Assembly (NCBI GenBank): GCA_045046885.1
Contig: JASFYX010000005.1
Span: forward strand, 1 to 45,784
DNA: 45,784 nt
DNA from: CG1-02-35-72 sp045046885
GTDB lineage: Bacteria; Bacteroidota; Bacteroidia; Flavobacteriales; Flavobacteriaceae
Direction of reading: 5' to 3'
The stretch's first letter is position 1, and each line of letters starts with the position of its first letter. The notes below the pieces were generated by a model. The model was not told where the DNA came from. It did not search any database and saw nothing but the letters and a program-made list of their open reading frames with translations. A program made the position numbers and the translations under genes. Positions 17,654 to 26,254 of this stretch are shown one piece after another.

Positions 17654-18921
17654 AAGTAGATTTACTGCTGGGTTTACAATGGGGAGATGAAGGCAAAGGT
17701 AAAATTGTTGACGTTCTCACTAAAAACTATGCTATAATAGCGCGTTTTCAGGGAGGACCAAATGCTGGACATACGCTTATTTTCGAAAATCAGAAACATG
17801 TTTTACATACAATTCCATCTGGTATTTTTCATAAAGGGGCTAAAAATGTAGTGGGAAATGGTGTGGTTATTGACCCTGTTATTTTAAAAAGAGAATTAGC
17901 AAATCTAGAAAATCACAATATAGATTATAGAAAAGCCCTCTATATTTCGCGCAAAGCACATCTTATTTTACCTACTCACAGACTGCTCGATGCTGCCTCA
18001 GAAGCTTTAAAAGGCAAGCTCAAAATTGGTTCTACTCTAAAAGGTATCGGTCCAACTTATATGGATAAAACAGGTAGAAATGGTTTGCGTATAGGCGATT
18101 TAGAATTAGACAATTGGAAAGATAAATTTAATGCACTTACCAATAAGCATTTAACCCTGCTAAACTTCTATAATATCGATTTACAATACGATTTAGAGGA
18201 ACTTAAAAACGAGTTTTTTGAAGCTATTACATTGTTAAAATCGCTTACTTTTATAGATAGTGAAACTTATTTATACGAAGCCTTAAAGGGCAAACAAAGT
18301 ATTTTAGCCGAAGGGGCGCAAGGCTCTATGTTAGATATCGATTTTGGTACTTATCCTTTTGTAACATCTTCTACTACAACTGCCGCAGGTGCTTGTACTG
18401 GTCTGGGTATTTCGCCACATGCCATTGGAGATGTCTATGGTATTTTTAAAGCCTATGTAACGCGTGTGGGTTCTGGTCCATTTCCTACAGAGCTCTTTGA
18501 TAATGATGGTAAAACAATGGGAAAAGTGGGTTGTGAATTTGGGGCTACTACTGGTCGTCCCCGTCGTTGCGGATGGCTCGATTTAGTAGCCTTAAAATAT
18601 GCTGTCAGAATTAATGGCGCAACACAATTAACAATGATGAAAGCCGATGTGCTATCTGGTTTTAAAACCATTAAAGCGTGTACTTCTTATATGTATAAAG
18701 GCAAAGAAATAAGCGATTTGCCCTATTCTATAAATGACGCAGATATTACACCTGTTTATACCGAATTTAAAGGTTGGCAAGCCGATTTAACTAAAATGAC
18801 TTCTGCAAACGAATTGCCAGAAAACCTACTTTCTTATATCAAATTTATAGAGCATTTTGTAGAAGTACCTGTTAAAATAGTATCTGTAGGTCCAGATAGA
18901 AAGCAAACTATAGTTAGATAA
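17650..18921 (+). CDS. purA: Adenylosuccinate synthetase
   Basis: Catalyses the GTP-dependent joining of IMP and aspartate, the first committed step to AMP. The N-terminal P-loop QWGDEGKGKIVD holds the catalytic Asp, and GPNAGHT carries the catalytic His. GPTYMDKTGRNGLRIGDL and TTGRPRRCGWLDLV are further family blocks. At 423 residues it is full length. The start codon overlaps the stop of the Fur-type gene by 4 bp. Since (p)ppGpp is a known inhibitor of PurA in other bacteria, the neighbourhood with the (p)ppGpp enzyme may be functionally meaningful. Confidence 0.97.
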   Translation: MKVDLLLGLQWGDEGKGKIVDVLTKNYAIIARFQGGPNAGHTLIFENQKHVLHTIPSGIFHKGAKNVVGNGVVIDPVILKRELANLENHNIDYRKALYISRKAHLILPTHRLLDAASEALKGKLKIGSTLKGIGPTYMDKTGRNGLRIGDLELDNWKDKFNALTNKHLTLLNFYNIDLQYDLEELKNEFFEAITLLKSLTFIDSETYLYEALKGKQSILAEGAQGSMLDIDFGTYPFVTSSTTTAAGACTGLGISPHAIGDVYGIFKAYVTRVGSGPFPTELFDNDGKTMGKVGCEFGATTGRPRRCGWLDLVALKYAVRINGATQLTMMKADVLSGFKTIKACTSYMYKGKEISDLPYSINDADITPVYTEFKGWQADLTKMTSANELPENLLSYIKFIEHFVEVPVKIVSVGPDRKQTIVR

Positions 18922-18944
18922 TCTGTAAATAAAACTAAATTAAG

Positions 18945-18952
18945 TAATTTTG
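18945..18952 (+). promoter_or_regulatory. Promoter of the OstA-like gene, -7 box TAATTTTG
   Basis: A full match to TAnnTTTG. The ATGATG double start lies 10 and 13 bases after the box, so the leader would be only about 5-8 bases. The box sits 23 bp after the purA stop. Confidence 0.55.
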
Positions 18953-18962
18953 TCGTTACTTT

Positions 18963-20456
18963 ATGATGCAAAAAACCTATTTATTGGTATTCTTTTTAGC
19001 AATTACTTTCAATGTTTTTTCTCAAGAAAAACGCATTAAAATAGTACATGCCGATAATACTTTTGTAGATGAAGCTAAATATCCAGGAGCTACAATATTA
19101 TCTGGAAATGTGCATATTATCCATCAAGGTATTTCGCTTAAATGCACAAAAGCCATCCAATACAAAAAATCTAATTTTTTAAAAGCTATTGGCAATGTTG
19201 TCATAAATCAGGGTGATAGCATTATACAAACGAGTCATTACAGTAATTATAACGGCAACACAAAGTTGGCTGTTTCTTGGGGAAACGTTAAGCTCAAAGA
19301 TAATGCGGTAACACTTCTGACAGACACCTTAAACTTTGATAGAAAAAAACAGGTGCTTTACTATAATGACAGTGGCACAATAATAGACAGTATCAATACT
19401 TTAAAGAGTAAAGAAGGACATTATTATCTCGAAAATAAAAAATTTGTTGCCAAAACAAATGTAGTGCTGACAAACCCAGATTACATCCTCAAAAGTGAGC
19501 GGTTAGATTATTATACAAATTCTAAAATAGCCTATCTTTTTGGCCCTTCTAGAATTATAAGCCCCGAAAGTACTATTTATTGTGAAAAGGGATTTTACAA
19601 CACCTCAAATGATATTGCTCATTTTCTAAAAAATGCCAAAATAATAAGTAAGAATCAAGTAATTGAAGGCGACAGTCTTTACTACAATAAAGTACTAGGA
19701 TTTTCATCAGCAACTGGTAATGTTATAGTTACAGATATTAAAAATAATACAATTTCTAAAGGTGGTTATGCAGAATATTACAAATTTAAAGACTCTTCGT
19801 TTGTTGTAAAAAATGCGATGGCTATTATTATATCTGCGAGAGATTCTCTTTTTATTCACGGAGATACTTTACTCTTAACAGGAGAGCAAGACAACAGAAA
19901 AATACGGGCTTTTCATCACGTTAAGTTTTACAAGCCCGATTTGCAAGGTGCTTGCGATTCTATATTTTCGAACAGTGCAACTGGTGTTACAACTATGTAT
20001 AAAAACCCCATTCTTTGGGCTAACGATAGTCAGATTACTGGCGACACCATTATCTTTACAAAAAATGTAGAAACCAATAAATTAGACAGTCTAAAAGTAT
20101 TGCACAATGCCCTTATAATTCAGAAGGATTCATCTGGATTTAACCAAATAAAAGGGCGTTTTATAAAAGGTAAATTCACAGATAGCGATCTTAAAGATGT
20201 TGATGTTATAGGTAATAGCGAGTTACTTTATTACTTAAGAAATGATGCGGGTAAACTAATAGGTATAAATAAATCTGAGTGTAGTAAAATTCGGTTTGTC
20301 TTAAAAAAAGGCGATATACAATCTGTTAAATTTATAACAAAACCAGAGGGCATCACCTACCCTGAAAGTGAACTGCCTAAAAATGTGCGTAAACTCAGAG
20401 GTTTTATCTGGCGAGAAGCAGAACGTCCAAAAACAAAATTCCATATTTATAATTAA
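18963..20456 (+). CDS. OstA/LptA-like exported protein, probable LPS transport component
   Basis: A 497-residue protein with a signal peptide (LVFFLAITFNVFSQ, cleavage about residue 20). The rest is a regular series of short beta-strands of the OstA/LptA jellyroll type, for example YPGATILSGNVHIIHQGISLKC, FLKAIGNVVINQGD and KLAVSWGNVKLKDNAV, where GNV marks successive turns. Proteins like this form the periplasmic bridge that carries lipopolysaccharide to the outer membrane. The Bacteroidota form is much longer than E. coli LptA (185 residues) and may be a fused or extended version. Either Met of the ATGATG start is possible. The aminotransferase gene follows at once. Confidence 0.82.
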   Translation: MMQKTYLLVFFLAITFNVFSQEKRIKIVHADNTFVDEAKYPGATILSGNVHIIHQGISLKCTKAIQYKKSNFLKAIGNVVINQGDSIIQTSHYSNYNGNTKLAVSWGNVKLKDNAVTLLTDTLNFDRKKQVLYYNDSGTIIDSINTLKSKEGHYYLENKKFVAKTNVVLTNPDYILKSERLDYYTNSKIAYLFGPSRIISPESTIYCEKGFYNTSNDIAHFLKNAKIISKNQVIEGDSLYYNKVLGFSSATGNVIVTDIKNNTISKGGYAEYYKFKDSSFVVKNAMAIIISARDSLFIHGDTLLLTGEQDNRKIRAFHHVKFYKPDLQGACDSIFSNSATGVTTMYKNPILWANDSQITGDTIIFTKNVETNKLDSLKVLHNALIIQKDSSGFNQIKGRFIKGKFTDSDLKDVDVIGNSELLYYLRNDAGKLIGINKSECSKIRFVLKKGDIQSVKFITKPEGITYPESELPKNVRKLRGFIWREAERPKTKFHIYN

Positions 20457-20472
20457 TCTGAAAAATATTCTT

Positions 20473-21651
20473 TTGGAAGATGATTTTTTAAAATATCAAG
20501 CACAAACATCCCCTAACCCACTTAAACTAAAAATTTCAAGTGCCAAAGGCTCTTATATTTTTGATGTCAATGGCAACGCTTATTTAGATTTTGTAGCAGG
20601 TGTTTCGGCTAATAGTCTAGGACATAGACCCAAAAAGGTAGAAAAGGCAATTATAAAACAGCTTGCCAAATATACACACGTAATGGTTTATGGTGAGTTT
20701 ATTCAAAAGCCTCAGATGGATTTGTGTAAATTATTAGCACAACACCTCCCCGCGCCTTTACAAATAACTTATTTAACCAATTCGGGGACAGAAGCTACCG
20801 AAGGTGCCTTAAAATTAGCCAAACGCGTTACAGGACGTAGTGAAGTTATTGCGGCTCGTAAAGGATACCATGGCAACACCCAAGGTGCCATGAGTGTTTG
20901 TGGCGTTGAAAAACAAAACCGTGCTTTTAGACCCTTGATTCCCAACACGCGGTTCATTGAATTTAATAATGACTCTGATTTAGATAAAATAACCTCCAAA
21001 ACAGCAGCGGTTATTTTAGAAACTATTCAAGGTGGTGCCGGTTTTATTATCCCTGTAAATAATTATTTACAAAAGGTAAAAGCACGCTGTAAAGAAATGG
21101 GCGCTTTGTTTATTTTAGATGAAATTCAGACCGGATTTGGCAGAACTGGAAAAGTTTTTGGTTTTGAAAACTATAATGTTGTCCCCGATATTGTCGTTTT
21201 GGGTAAAGGTTTGGGGGGCGGTATGCCCATTGGAGCATTTAGTGCTTCAAAAGAATATATGGATTTGTTGAGCCATCATCCAAAATTAGGACATATTACC
21301 ACATTTGGCGGACATCCTGTTATTGCCGCAGCGGCTCTTGCTACTTTAAAGCAGATTGTTAAACCTAAATTGTTAGCCGACGTTACAGAAAAAGGACAAA
21401 TGATGTGCGATTTACTCATACATCCCAAAATTAAAGAAATACGTGGGACAGGTATGATGTTAGCCCTTATTATGCGTGATGCCGACTTTGCTTCAAATGT
21501 AATTCTAAAGTGCTTAGACCGTGGCCTGATTTTATTTTGGTTACTTTTTGAAGGACGAGCCATACGCGTTACGCCGCCGTTAAATATTTCTAAAACCGAC
21601 TTAAAAAAGGGTTGTGAAATATTATTAGAAGTTATAGCAGAACTTTCTTAA
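20473..21651 (+). CDS. Class-III PLP-dependent aminotransferase
   Basis: A 392-residue aminotransferase of the acetylornithine/ornithine/4-aminobutyrate group. The pyridoxal-binding lysine lies in VVLGKGLGGGMPIGAF. LTNSGTEATEGALKLAKR is the cofactor-phosphate motif, and FILDEIQTGFGRTG contains the Asp that contacts the pyridine nitrogen. The frame is open back to an ATG at 20368 inside the preceding gene, but that part does not look like family protein. A TTG at 20473 gives EDDFLKYQAQTSPNPL, where homologues normally begin. This start is 17 bp after the upstream stop. The amino donor is not predictable from sequence. Confidence 0.85.
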   Translation: MEDDFLKYQAQTSPNPLKLKISSAKGSYIFDVNGNAYLDFVAGVSANSLGHRPKKVEKAIIKQLAKYTHVMVYGEFIQKPQMDLCKLLAQHLPAPLQITYLTNSGTEATEGALKLAKRVTGRSEVIAARKGYHGNTQGAMSVCGVEKQNRAFRPLIPNTRFIEFNNDSDLDKITSKTAAVILETIQGGAGFIIPVNNYLQKVKARCKEMGALFILDEIQTGFGRTGKVFGFENYNVVPDIVVLGKGLGGGMPIGAFSASKEYMDLLSHHPKLGHITTFGGHPVIAAAALATLKQIVKPKLLADVTEKGQMMCDLLIHPKIKEIRGTGMMLALIMRDADFASNVILKCLDRGLILFWLLFEGRAIRVTPPLNISKTDLKKGCEILLEVIAELS

Positions 21652-21658
21652 AAATATT

Positions 21659-21691
21659 AAGTGCTTGCCCTAAAATAACGGACAAGCACTT
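21659..21691 (-). terminator. Hairpin between convergent genes, probable terminator
   Basis: Arms AAGTGCTTG and CAAGCACTT with two further pairs around one mismatch. Read on the minus strand, the hairpin is followed shortly by a short T-run (TATTTTTAA), so it suits the large minus-strand gene. It may also stop transcription from the aminotransferase side. Confidence 0.6.
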
Positions 21692-21707
21692 AAAGACAAC
21701 CTCTCAC

Positions 21708-24700
21708 TTATTTAATTATCAATTTTTTTACAGCGATACCATCATCGGTATCTATTTTAATCAAATACATTCCTGCGGACAAATTAACAATTGAATATTG
21801 GTTTTGCTTGTGATAAATCTTAACCGGAATCCCTAAGAAATTATAGATTTCAATTTTATTTATTACTGTACTTGGTGCTATAATCTTGATATTATCCTTA
21901 GCCGGATTTGGATATATTGAAATTTTACTTGACAATATAATATCTTCAACACCTAGAGTACTATCTGTAGTAAATGTTGAAGCAGGATCTACATTTGGCC
22001 AATTGGCAGCCGCATAAGAAGCGTCATCTACAACTATATCGGTTAAATTACCATTGCCACTGGCATCAAAATTAGCAGCATCAATATTGTTATTATTGCC
22101 ATTCTGAACATTTAAACTCGTTAAATTATTATCGTTAACTTTTATGGTTGTTAAGGCTGAATAACTAGATAAGTCTAATGATGTTAAAGCATTTCCGTGT
22201 AAATCTAAAGTGATTAAAGTATTGTTTGCTCCATTTGATTTATTGGCTGAGCCTTTTTTGCCAAAAGCCCCCGGTAATACAATTGATGATAAACGTGGAT
22301 TGCCACTAACATATATATTTATCAAACTCCCAAGACCTCCTAAATCTAAATGAACAGGGTCGTTATTTCTACAATAAATAGTTTCGAGCATTAGAAAATC
22401 TTCTATACCAGTAAAATCTATTATGTTTCTATTTCCTAAATCTAAAGTAACAATGGTATTTATATGTGATGTTATGACAAAATCGTCTAAAGCGCCTGAA
22501 TCATAACCTAAATCGATTAATAATTGTTCAAAGTTATCGTCTGGCACATAGGTCATTTGTGTAGAACCACAATCGGCTTCGCTGGCAACAAAGCTTGCAG
22601 TTGAATCGATACTACTAGCCCAGTTACTGTCGCTCCAAGCCGGATCGTCAACAAAAACACAAGTTAGATTTGGATTGTTTGTAGCGTCAAAATCAAAGCT
22701 ATACAAAAATGTATTACCGCCATTTCTCATATCTAATGAGGTTAACTGATTATTGTTACAAAAAACATGACCGATATAGGTATTAGCACTCACATCTAAA
22801 GCTGTTAACAGATTATAACTACAATCTATACTAAACATTTGATTTGATAGAATAAGACTTGTTAATTGATTATGATTACAGTCTAATTCTGTTACATTCT
22901 GAGCATAAATTAAACTAGTTAATTGGTTATTATCACAATGTATATTCTGTAAACTTGTAAGAGCTGTTAGGTCTAAACTTGTTAAGCTATTGTTGCTGCA
23001 AACTAAACTTTGCAGATTTGTAAAGGCTTCTATGCCTGTTAAATCTGTTATCCCTTTATTAGAAACGTCTAAATTTGTTTGAAGTTTAATATAAGCTGTT
23101 GTTGCATAATTATCATTAGCTATACCGTTACCCATAGCATTGGCTTCTAAGTAAGCTTCAAAATTATCATCAGGGACATAGGTTAAAGTGTAACTATTGC
23201 AAGTGGCTTCGTCTGGTACAAAGTGAGTAGTTGCATCTATATGTGTCCAGTTTGTTGTACTGTAGGCAACATCATCGACAAAAATACACGAAAGGGCTGA
23301 ACTATTACTTGTATCAAAATTAGTAATACTTGTATTATGACCATTTCGTAAATCTATGCTGTTTAATGATACACTACTATTGCAGTTTAATTTTGTTAAA
23401 GCGGTATTTGAACTTAAATCTAAGGTAGTAAAGCCATTGTTGCCACAGTTTAATTCGCTTAAAAGCACATCTCCACTTACATTTAAACTGGCTAATTCAT
23501 TATTATCGCAAGATAAAGTTGTAAGTGAGGTTTTATTACTAATATCTAAACTCGTTAAAATATTACTACCGCAACTCACATACTCTAATAAAGGATTATG
23601 ACTCAAATCTAAATTACCTGATAGATTATTGTTTGCAATAGTTAATGTTGTTAGTTTTGTATTAGCACTTAAATCAATTGAATTTAAATGTGTATCTCCT
23701 ACAGAAAAAACTTCTAAATTGGTATTATTACTTACATCGATTGACGTTATACCTGACATAGAATTGGCATAGAGTTCTTTTAAAGCTGAATTCTGACTTA
23801 CATTAATAGATGTTAGTGCGTTTCCGTTACAATTTAGAACTTCTAAAGCTGTAAAGTCTTCTATACCTGTTAAATCGGCTATATTTTTATTATAGATTAA
23901 CAATGATGTAACACCCGATATATTGTCGGTATTCACATAATTATCATTGGCAACACCGTTACCCATACCATTGGCTTCAAGATAGGCTTCAAAATTGTCA
24001 TCTGGTACGTATGTAGTTGCTACCCAAGCGGCACAAGCAGCTTCATCTAAAACAAAATGTGCACTCCCGTCAATATTAGGCCAAGTGGTATTACTGTAAG
24101 ATACATCATCTACATAAATACAGTTTAAATCTGGATTATTTCTAGTATCAAAATCATAGTCATACTGAATAAGAGTATTGATGCCATTTCTTAAATCTAG
24201 CGCTGTCAATTGGTTATAACTACAATCTAAAATACTTAAATCTACTGTACTACTCAAGTCTAAAGATGTAAAAGTATTGTGACTACAATTTAAATTGGTG
24301 ATACCTGTTGGTATATTAAGGCTTGATAATTGGTTATTACTGCAATCTACAACGCCAGCTTCTACATTTAAAATTAAAGTGGTTAATTGGTTGTTATCAC
24401 AAGCAAATTCACCAATATGATTACTGCTAAGATCTAAATAAGTCAGGTTATTATTACTACAAACTAAGGTTGTTAACTCCATAAAATCTTGAATGCCCTC
24501 TAAACTGTTAATATTCTTACCTGAAACATCTAAAAAGCCAATGATAGAAATATCAATTGTTAGAACATAATTATCTAAAACGTCATCTAAACCTTGATCA
24601 ATTAAGGCTTGTTCAAAATTATCATCAGGCACATAAGTGTGATCGGCATAATATTGACAACCTGCGGCATCTGCTACAAAATGTGCTGTATCATCAATTT

Positions 24701-26054
24701 GAGTCCAAGCTGTTGTACTCCAAGCAACATCATCAACATAAATACAGGTTAAAAGTGGATCATTTTGAGCAATAAATTGGTAAACATCGGCACTATTGTG
24801 ACCGTTTTTTATATTGATTGAAGTTATCCTAGGATTGTTATTACAAGTCAAACCTTCAACATTTGTTGTGCTAAAATCTAAATCTGTCAACAAATTATTA
24901 GAACAATCCATTGCATTTATATAAGTTATATTATTAAAATTGATAAAGGCAAGGTTATTATAAGTACAATCAAAAGTAAGAAGGGTTGTATATGTTGTTG
25001 GAAAATCTAACCCTGTTAAATTATTATTTGAAATATTTAATGTGCCCAAACCAGCATTATTGGGCAAGCGTAATGCTGTTAATTGGTTTCCCGAAGCGTT
25101 GAGTGTTGTATTTAAATTTAGGTTTGAACTCAAATCTAATGAATCGAGTGCATTATTACTACAATCTAATGTACTTAAAGCTACAAAATCTTGAATACCT
25201 GTCAAATCGGCTATATTTTTATTGCTGACATCTAATGAAGTAATGCTGTCTATGCTTGCGGTAAGTACCCAATTATCATTAGGAATACCATTACCCACAC
25301 CACTAGCCTCAAGATAGGCTTCAAAATTATCATCTGGCACATAAGTACCAGATTGAGCAAGCATACAACCAGCCGTATCTTCTACAAAATGTGTTACAGC
25401 GTGATTAATACCCCAGCTATTTAGATTTGCATCTGAAGCATTATCTACATAAATACAAGACAGGTTTGGATTGTTTGTGGCGTCAAATAGATACACTTGC
25501 GACATATCTTGTCCGTTTCTAAAATCGATACTTTCTAAAAGCGGATTACCTGTACATTCCAATCCTTCTACATCAATTGCACTTAAGTCTAGTGTTGTAA
25601 ATAAATTATTGGGGCAGTAAAACCAATTAATATAAGTTATATTGTTAAAATTAATTGATGTTATTTGGTTGTCAGCACAAGAAAATTCTAATAAATATGT
25701 AGTGCTAGCAGGAAAGTCAATTGTTGTTAAATTATTTCCAGATAAAGTTAAAGTAGCGAAACCTGTGACATTTGGTAATGTAATGCTTGTGAGGTTATTT
25801 CTAGCACAACTAAAATCAGTTAAAGATGTGAAATCTTGAATACCTTCTAAGCTGTTTATATTCATATCAGATACACTTATATGAGTCACGCCAATAATAT
25901 CTGCCGTAGCAACATGTCCGTTTAAAGTGCCATCTGTATCAATAGCATTGTCTATTAGATACTGTTCGAAAATGGGATCGGGAATTGAAGTGGTTTGCGA
26001 ATAACCGACAAGTGACATTAACAGCACACTTGCCAATATTGTAATTTTTTTCAT
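21708..26054 (-). CDS. Large secreted leucine-rich-repeat protein with T9SS sorting domain
   Basis: A 1448-residue protein with a signal peptide (residues 1-20, ending VGYSQ). It is built from six modules of about 205-280 residues. Each opens with a DNFE-type block (IPDPIFEQYL, then five copies of YVPDDNFE), continues with LRR strands of the type LTSLDLSSN, and closes with a CIYVDD...HFV.D.A.C block. The repeats have Cys at regular places (LDCSNN). The C-terminal 80 residues (ISIYPNPAKDNIKI... to VKKLIIK) are a type-A T9SS sorting domain, so the protein is exported through the type IX system and attached to or released from the surface. Likely roles are adhesion or binding of other surfaces; no enzymatic domain is visible. 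The TPR-LuxR gene lies directly upstream on the same strand. Confidence 0.9.
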   Translation of the reverse strand: MKKITILASVLLMSLVGYSQTTSIPDPIFEQYLIDNAIDTDGTLNGHVATADIIGVTHISVSDMNINSLEGIQDFTSLTDFSCARNNLTSITLPNVTGFATLTLSGNNLTTIDFPASTTYLLEFSCADNQITSINFNNITYINWFYCPNNLFTTLDLSAIDVEGLECTGNPLLESIDFRNGQDMSQVYLFDATNNPNLSCIYVDNASDANLNSWGINHAVTHFVEDTAGCMLAQSGTYVPDDNFEAYLEASGVGNGIPNDNWVLTASIDSITSLDVSNKNIADLTGIQDFVALSTLDCSNNALDSLDLSSNLNLNTTLNASGNQLTALRLPNNAGLGTLNISNNNLTGLDFPTTYTTLLTFDCTYNNLAFINFNNITYINAMDCSNNLLTDLDFSTTNVEGLTCNNNPRITSINIKNGHNSADVYQFIAQNDPLLTCIYVDDVAWSTTAWTQIDDTAHFVADAAGCQYYADHTYVPDDNFEQALIDQGLDDVLDNYVLTIDISIIGFLDVSGKNINSLEGIQDFMELTTLVCSNNNLTYLDLSSNHIGEFACDNNQLTTLILNVEAGVVDCSNNQLSSLNIPTGITNLNCSHNTFTSLDLSSTVDLSILDCSYNQLTALDLRNGINTLIQYDYDFDTRNNPDLNCIYVDDVSYSNTTWPNIDGSAHFVLDEAACAAWVATTYVPDDNFEAYLEANGMGNGVANDNYVNTDNISGVTSLLIYNKNIADLTGIEDFTALEVLNCNGNALTSINVSQNSALKELYANSMSGITSIDVSNNTNLEVFSVGDTHLNSIDLSANTKLTTLTIANNNLSGNLDLSHNPLLEYVSCGSNILTSLDISNKTSLTTLSCDNNELASLNVSGDVLLSELNCGNNGFTTLDLSSNTALTKLNCNSSVSLNSIDLRNGHNTSITNFDTSNSSALSCIFVDDVAYSTTNWTHIDATTHFVPDEATCNSYTLTYVPDDNFEAYLEANAMGNGIANDNYATTAYIKLQTNLDVSNKGITDLTGIEAFTNLQSLVCSNNSLTSLDLTALTSLQNIHCDNNQLTSLIYAQNVTELDCNHNQLTSLILSNQMFSIDCSYNLLTALDVSANTYIGHVFCNNNQLTSLDMRNGGNTFLYSFDFDATNNPNLTCVFVDDPAWSDSNWASSIDSTASFVASEADCGSTQMTYVPDDNFEQLLIDLGYDSGALDDFVITSHINTIVTLDLGNRNIIDFTGIEDFLMLETIYCRNNDPVHLDLGGLGSLINIYVSGNPRLSSIVLPGAFGKKGSANKSNGANNTLITLDLHGNALTSLDLSSYSALTTIKVNDNNLTSLNVQNGNNNNIDAANFDASGNGNLTDIVVDDASYAAANWPNVDPASTFTTDSTLGVEDIILSSKISIYPNPAKDNIKIIAPSTVINKIEIYNFLGIPVKIYHKQNQYSIVNLSAGMYLIKIDTDDGIAVKKLIIK

Positions 26055-26076
26055 ACTATTTGGTTTTGAGAGATTA

Positions 26077-26113
26077 AAATTTTTGACAAAATTACTTCTC
26101 TTGTCAAAAATTT
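26077..26113. promoter_or_regulatory. 13-bp inverted repeat over the LRR-gene promoter
   Basis: AAATTTTTGACAA and its exact complement TTGTCAAAAATTT are separated by 11 bases. The dyad overlaps the -7 box of the LRR gene (26087-26094), and the predicted transcription start (about 26082) lies in one arm. This position fits an operator for a repressor or a stem in the early transcript. Confidence 0.55.
26087..26094 (-). promoter_or_regulatory. Promoter of the LRR gene, -7 box TAATTTTG
   Basis: A full match to TAnnTTTG on the minus strand, with a predicted leader of about 28 bases to the ATG at 26054. No -33 TTG at a proper distance was found, which could mean that an activator is needed. Confidence 0.55.
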
Positions 26114-26137
26114 AGTTCATCAAAAAGTATGATTCGC

Positions 26138-26155
26138 ATCACCCTAAAGGGTGAT
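26138..26155. promoter_or_regulatory. Palindrome ATCACCC-TAAA-GGGTGAT upstream of the LRR gene
   Basis: A perfect 7-bp dyad centred about 65 bp upstream of the predicted start of the LRR transcript, a usual place for activator binding. It has no T-run in the direction of the upstream gene, so it is a poor terminator for that gene. Reading the plus strand it is followed by TATTTT. Confidence 0.4.
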
Positions 26156-26254
26156 TATTTTACGAAAAATGGGCAAAATTAAGAGATGTGTTAATACAAG
26201 CTGTTTTGTCTGCCTTTTTTAGATCTGTTTTTTGTTAAAATAACTGACCGAAAT

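Noticed and set aside
20368..20472. Start of the aminotransferase at an ATG inside the OstA-like gene
   Set aside because: It would overlap the upstream gene by 89 bases and add a non-family extension; the TTG at 20473 gives the usual N-terminus.
22000..25900. Small plus-strand reading frames within the LRR gene
   Set aside because: They are antisense shadows of a low-complexity repeat region and show no start signals or domain features.
21708..26054. CRISPR or other DNA-level direct repeat array
   Set aside because: The periodic pattern is explained by protein-level LRR modules; the DNA copies differ in length and sequence and remain in one reading frame.
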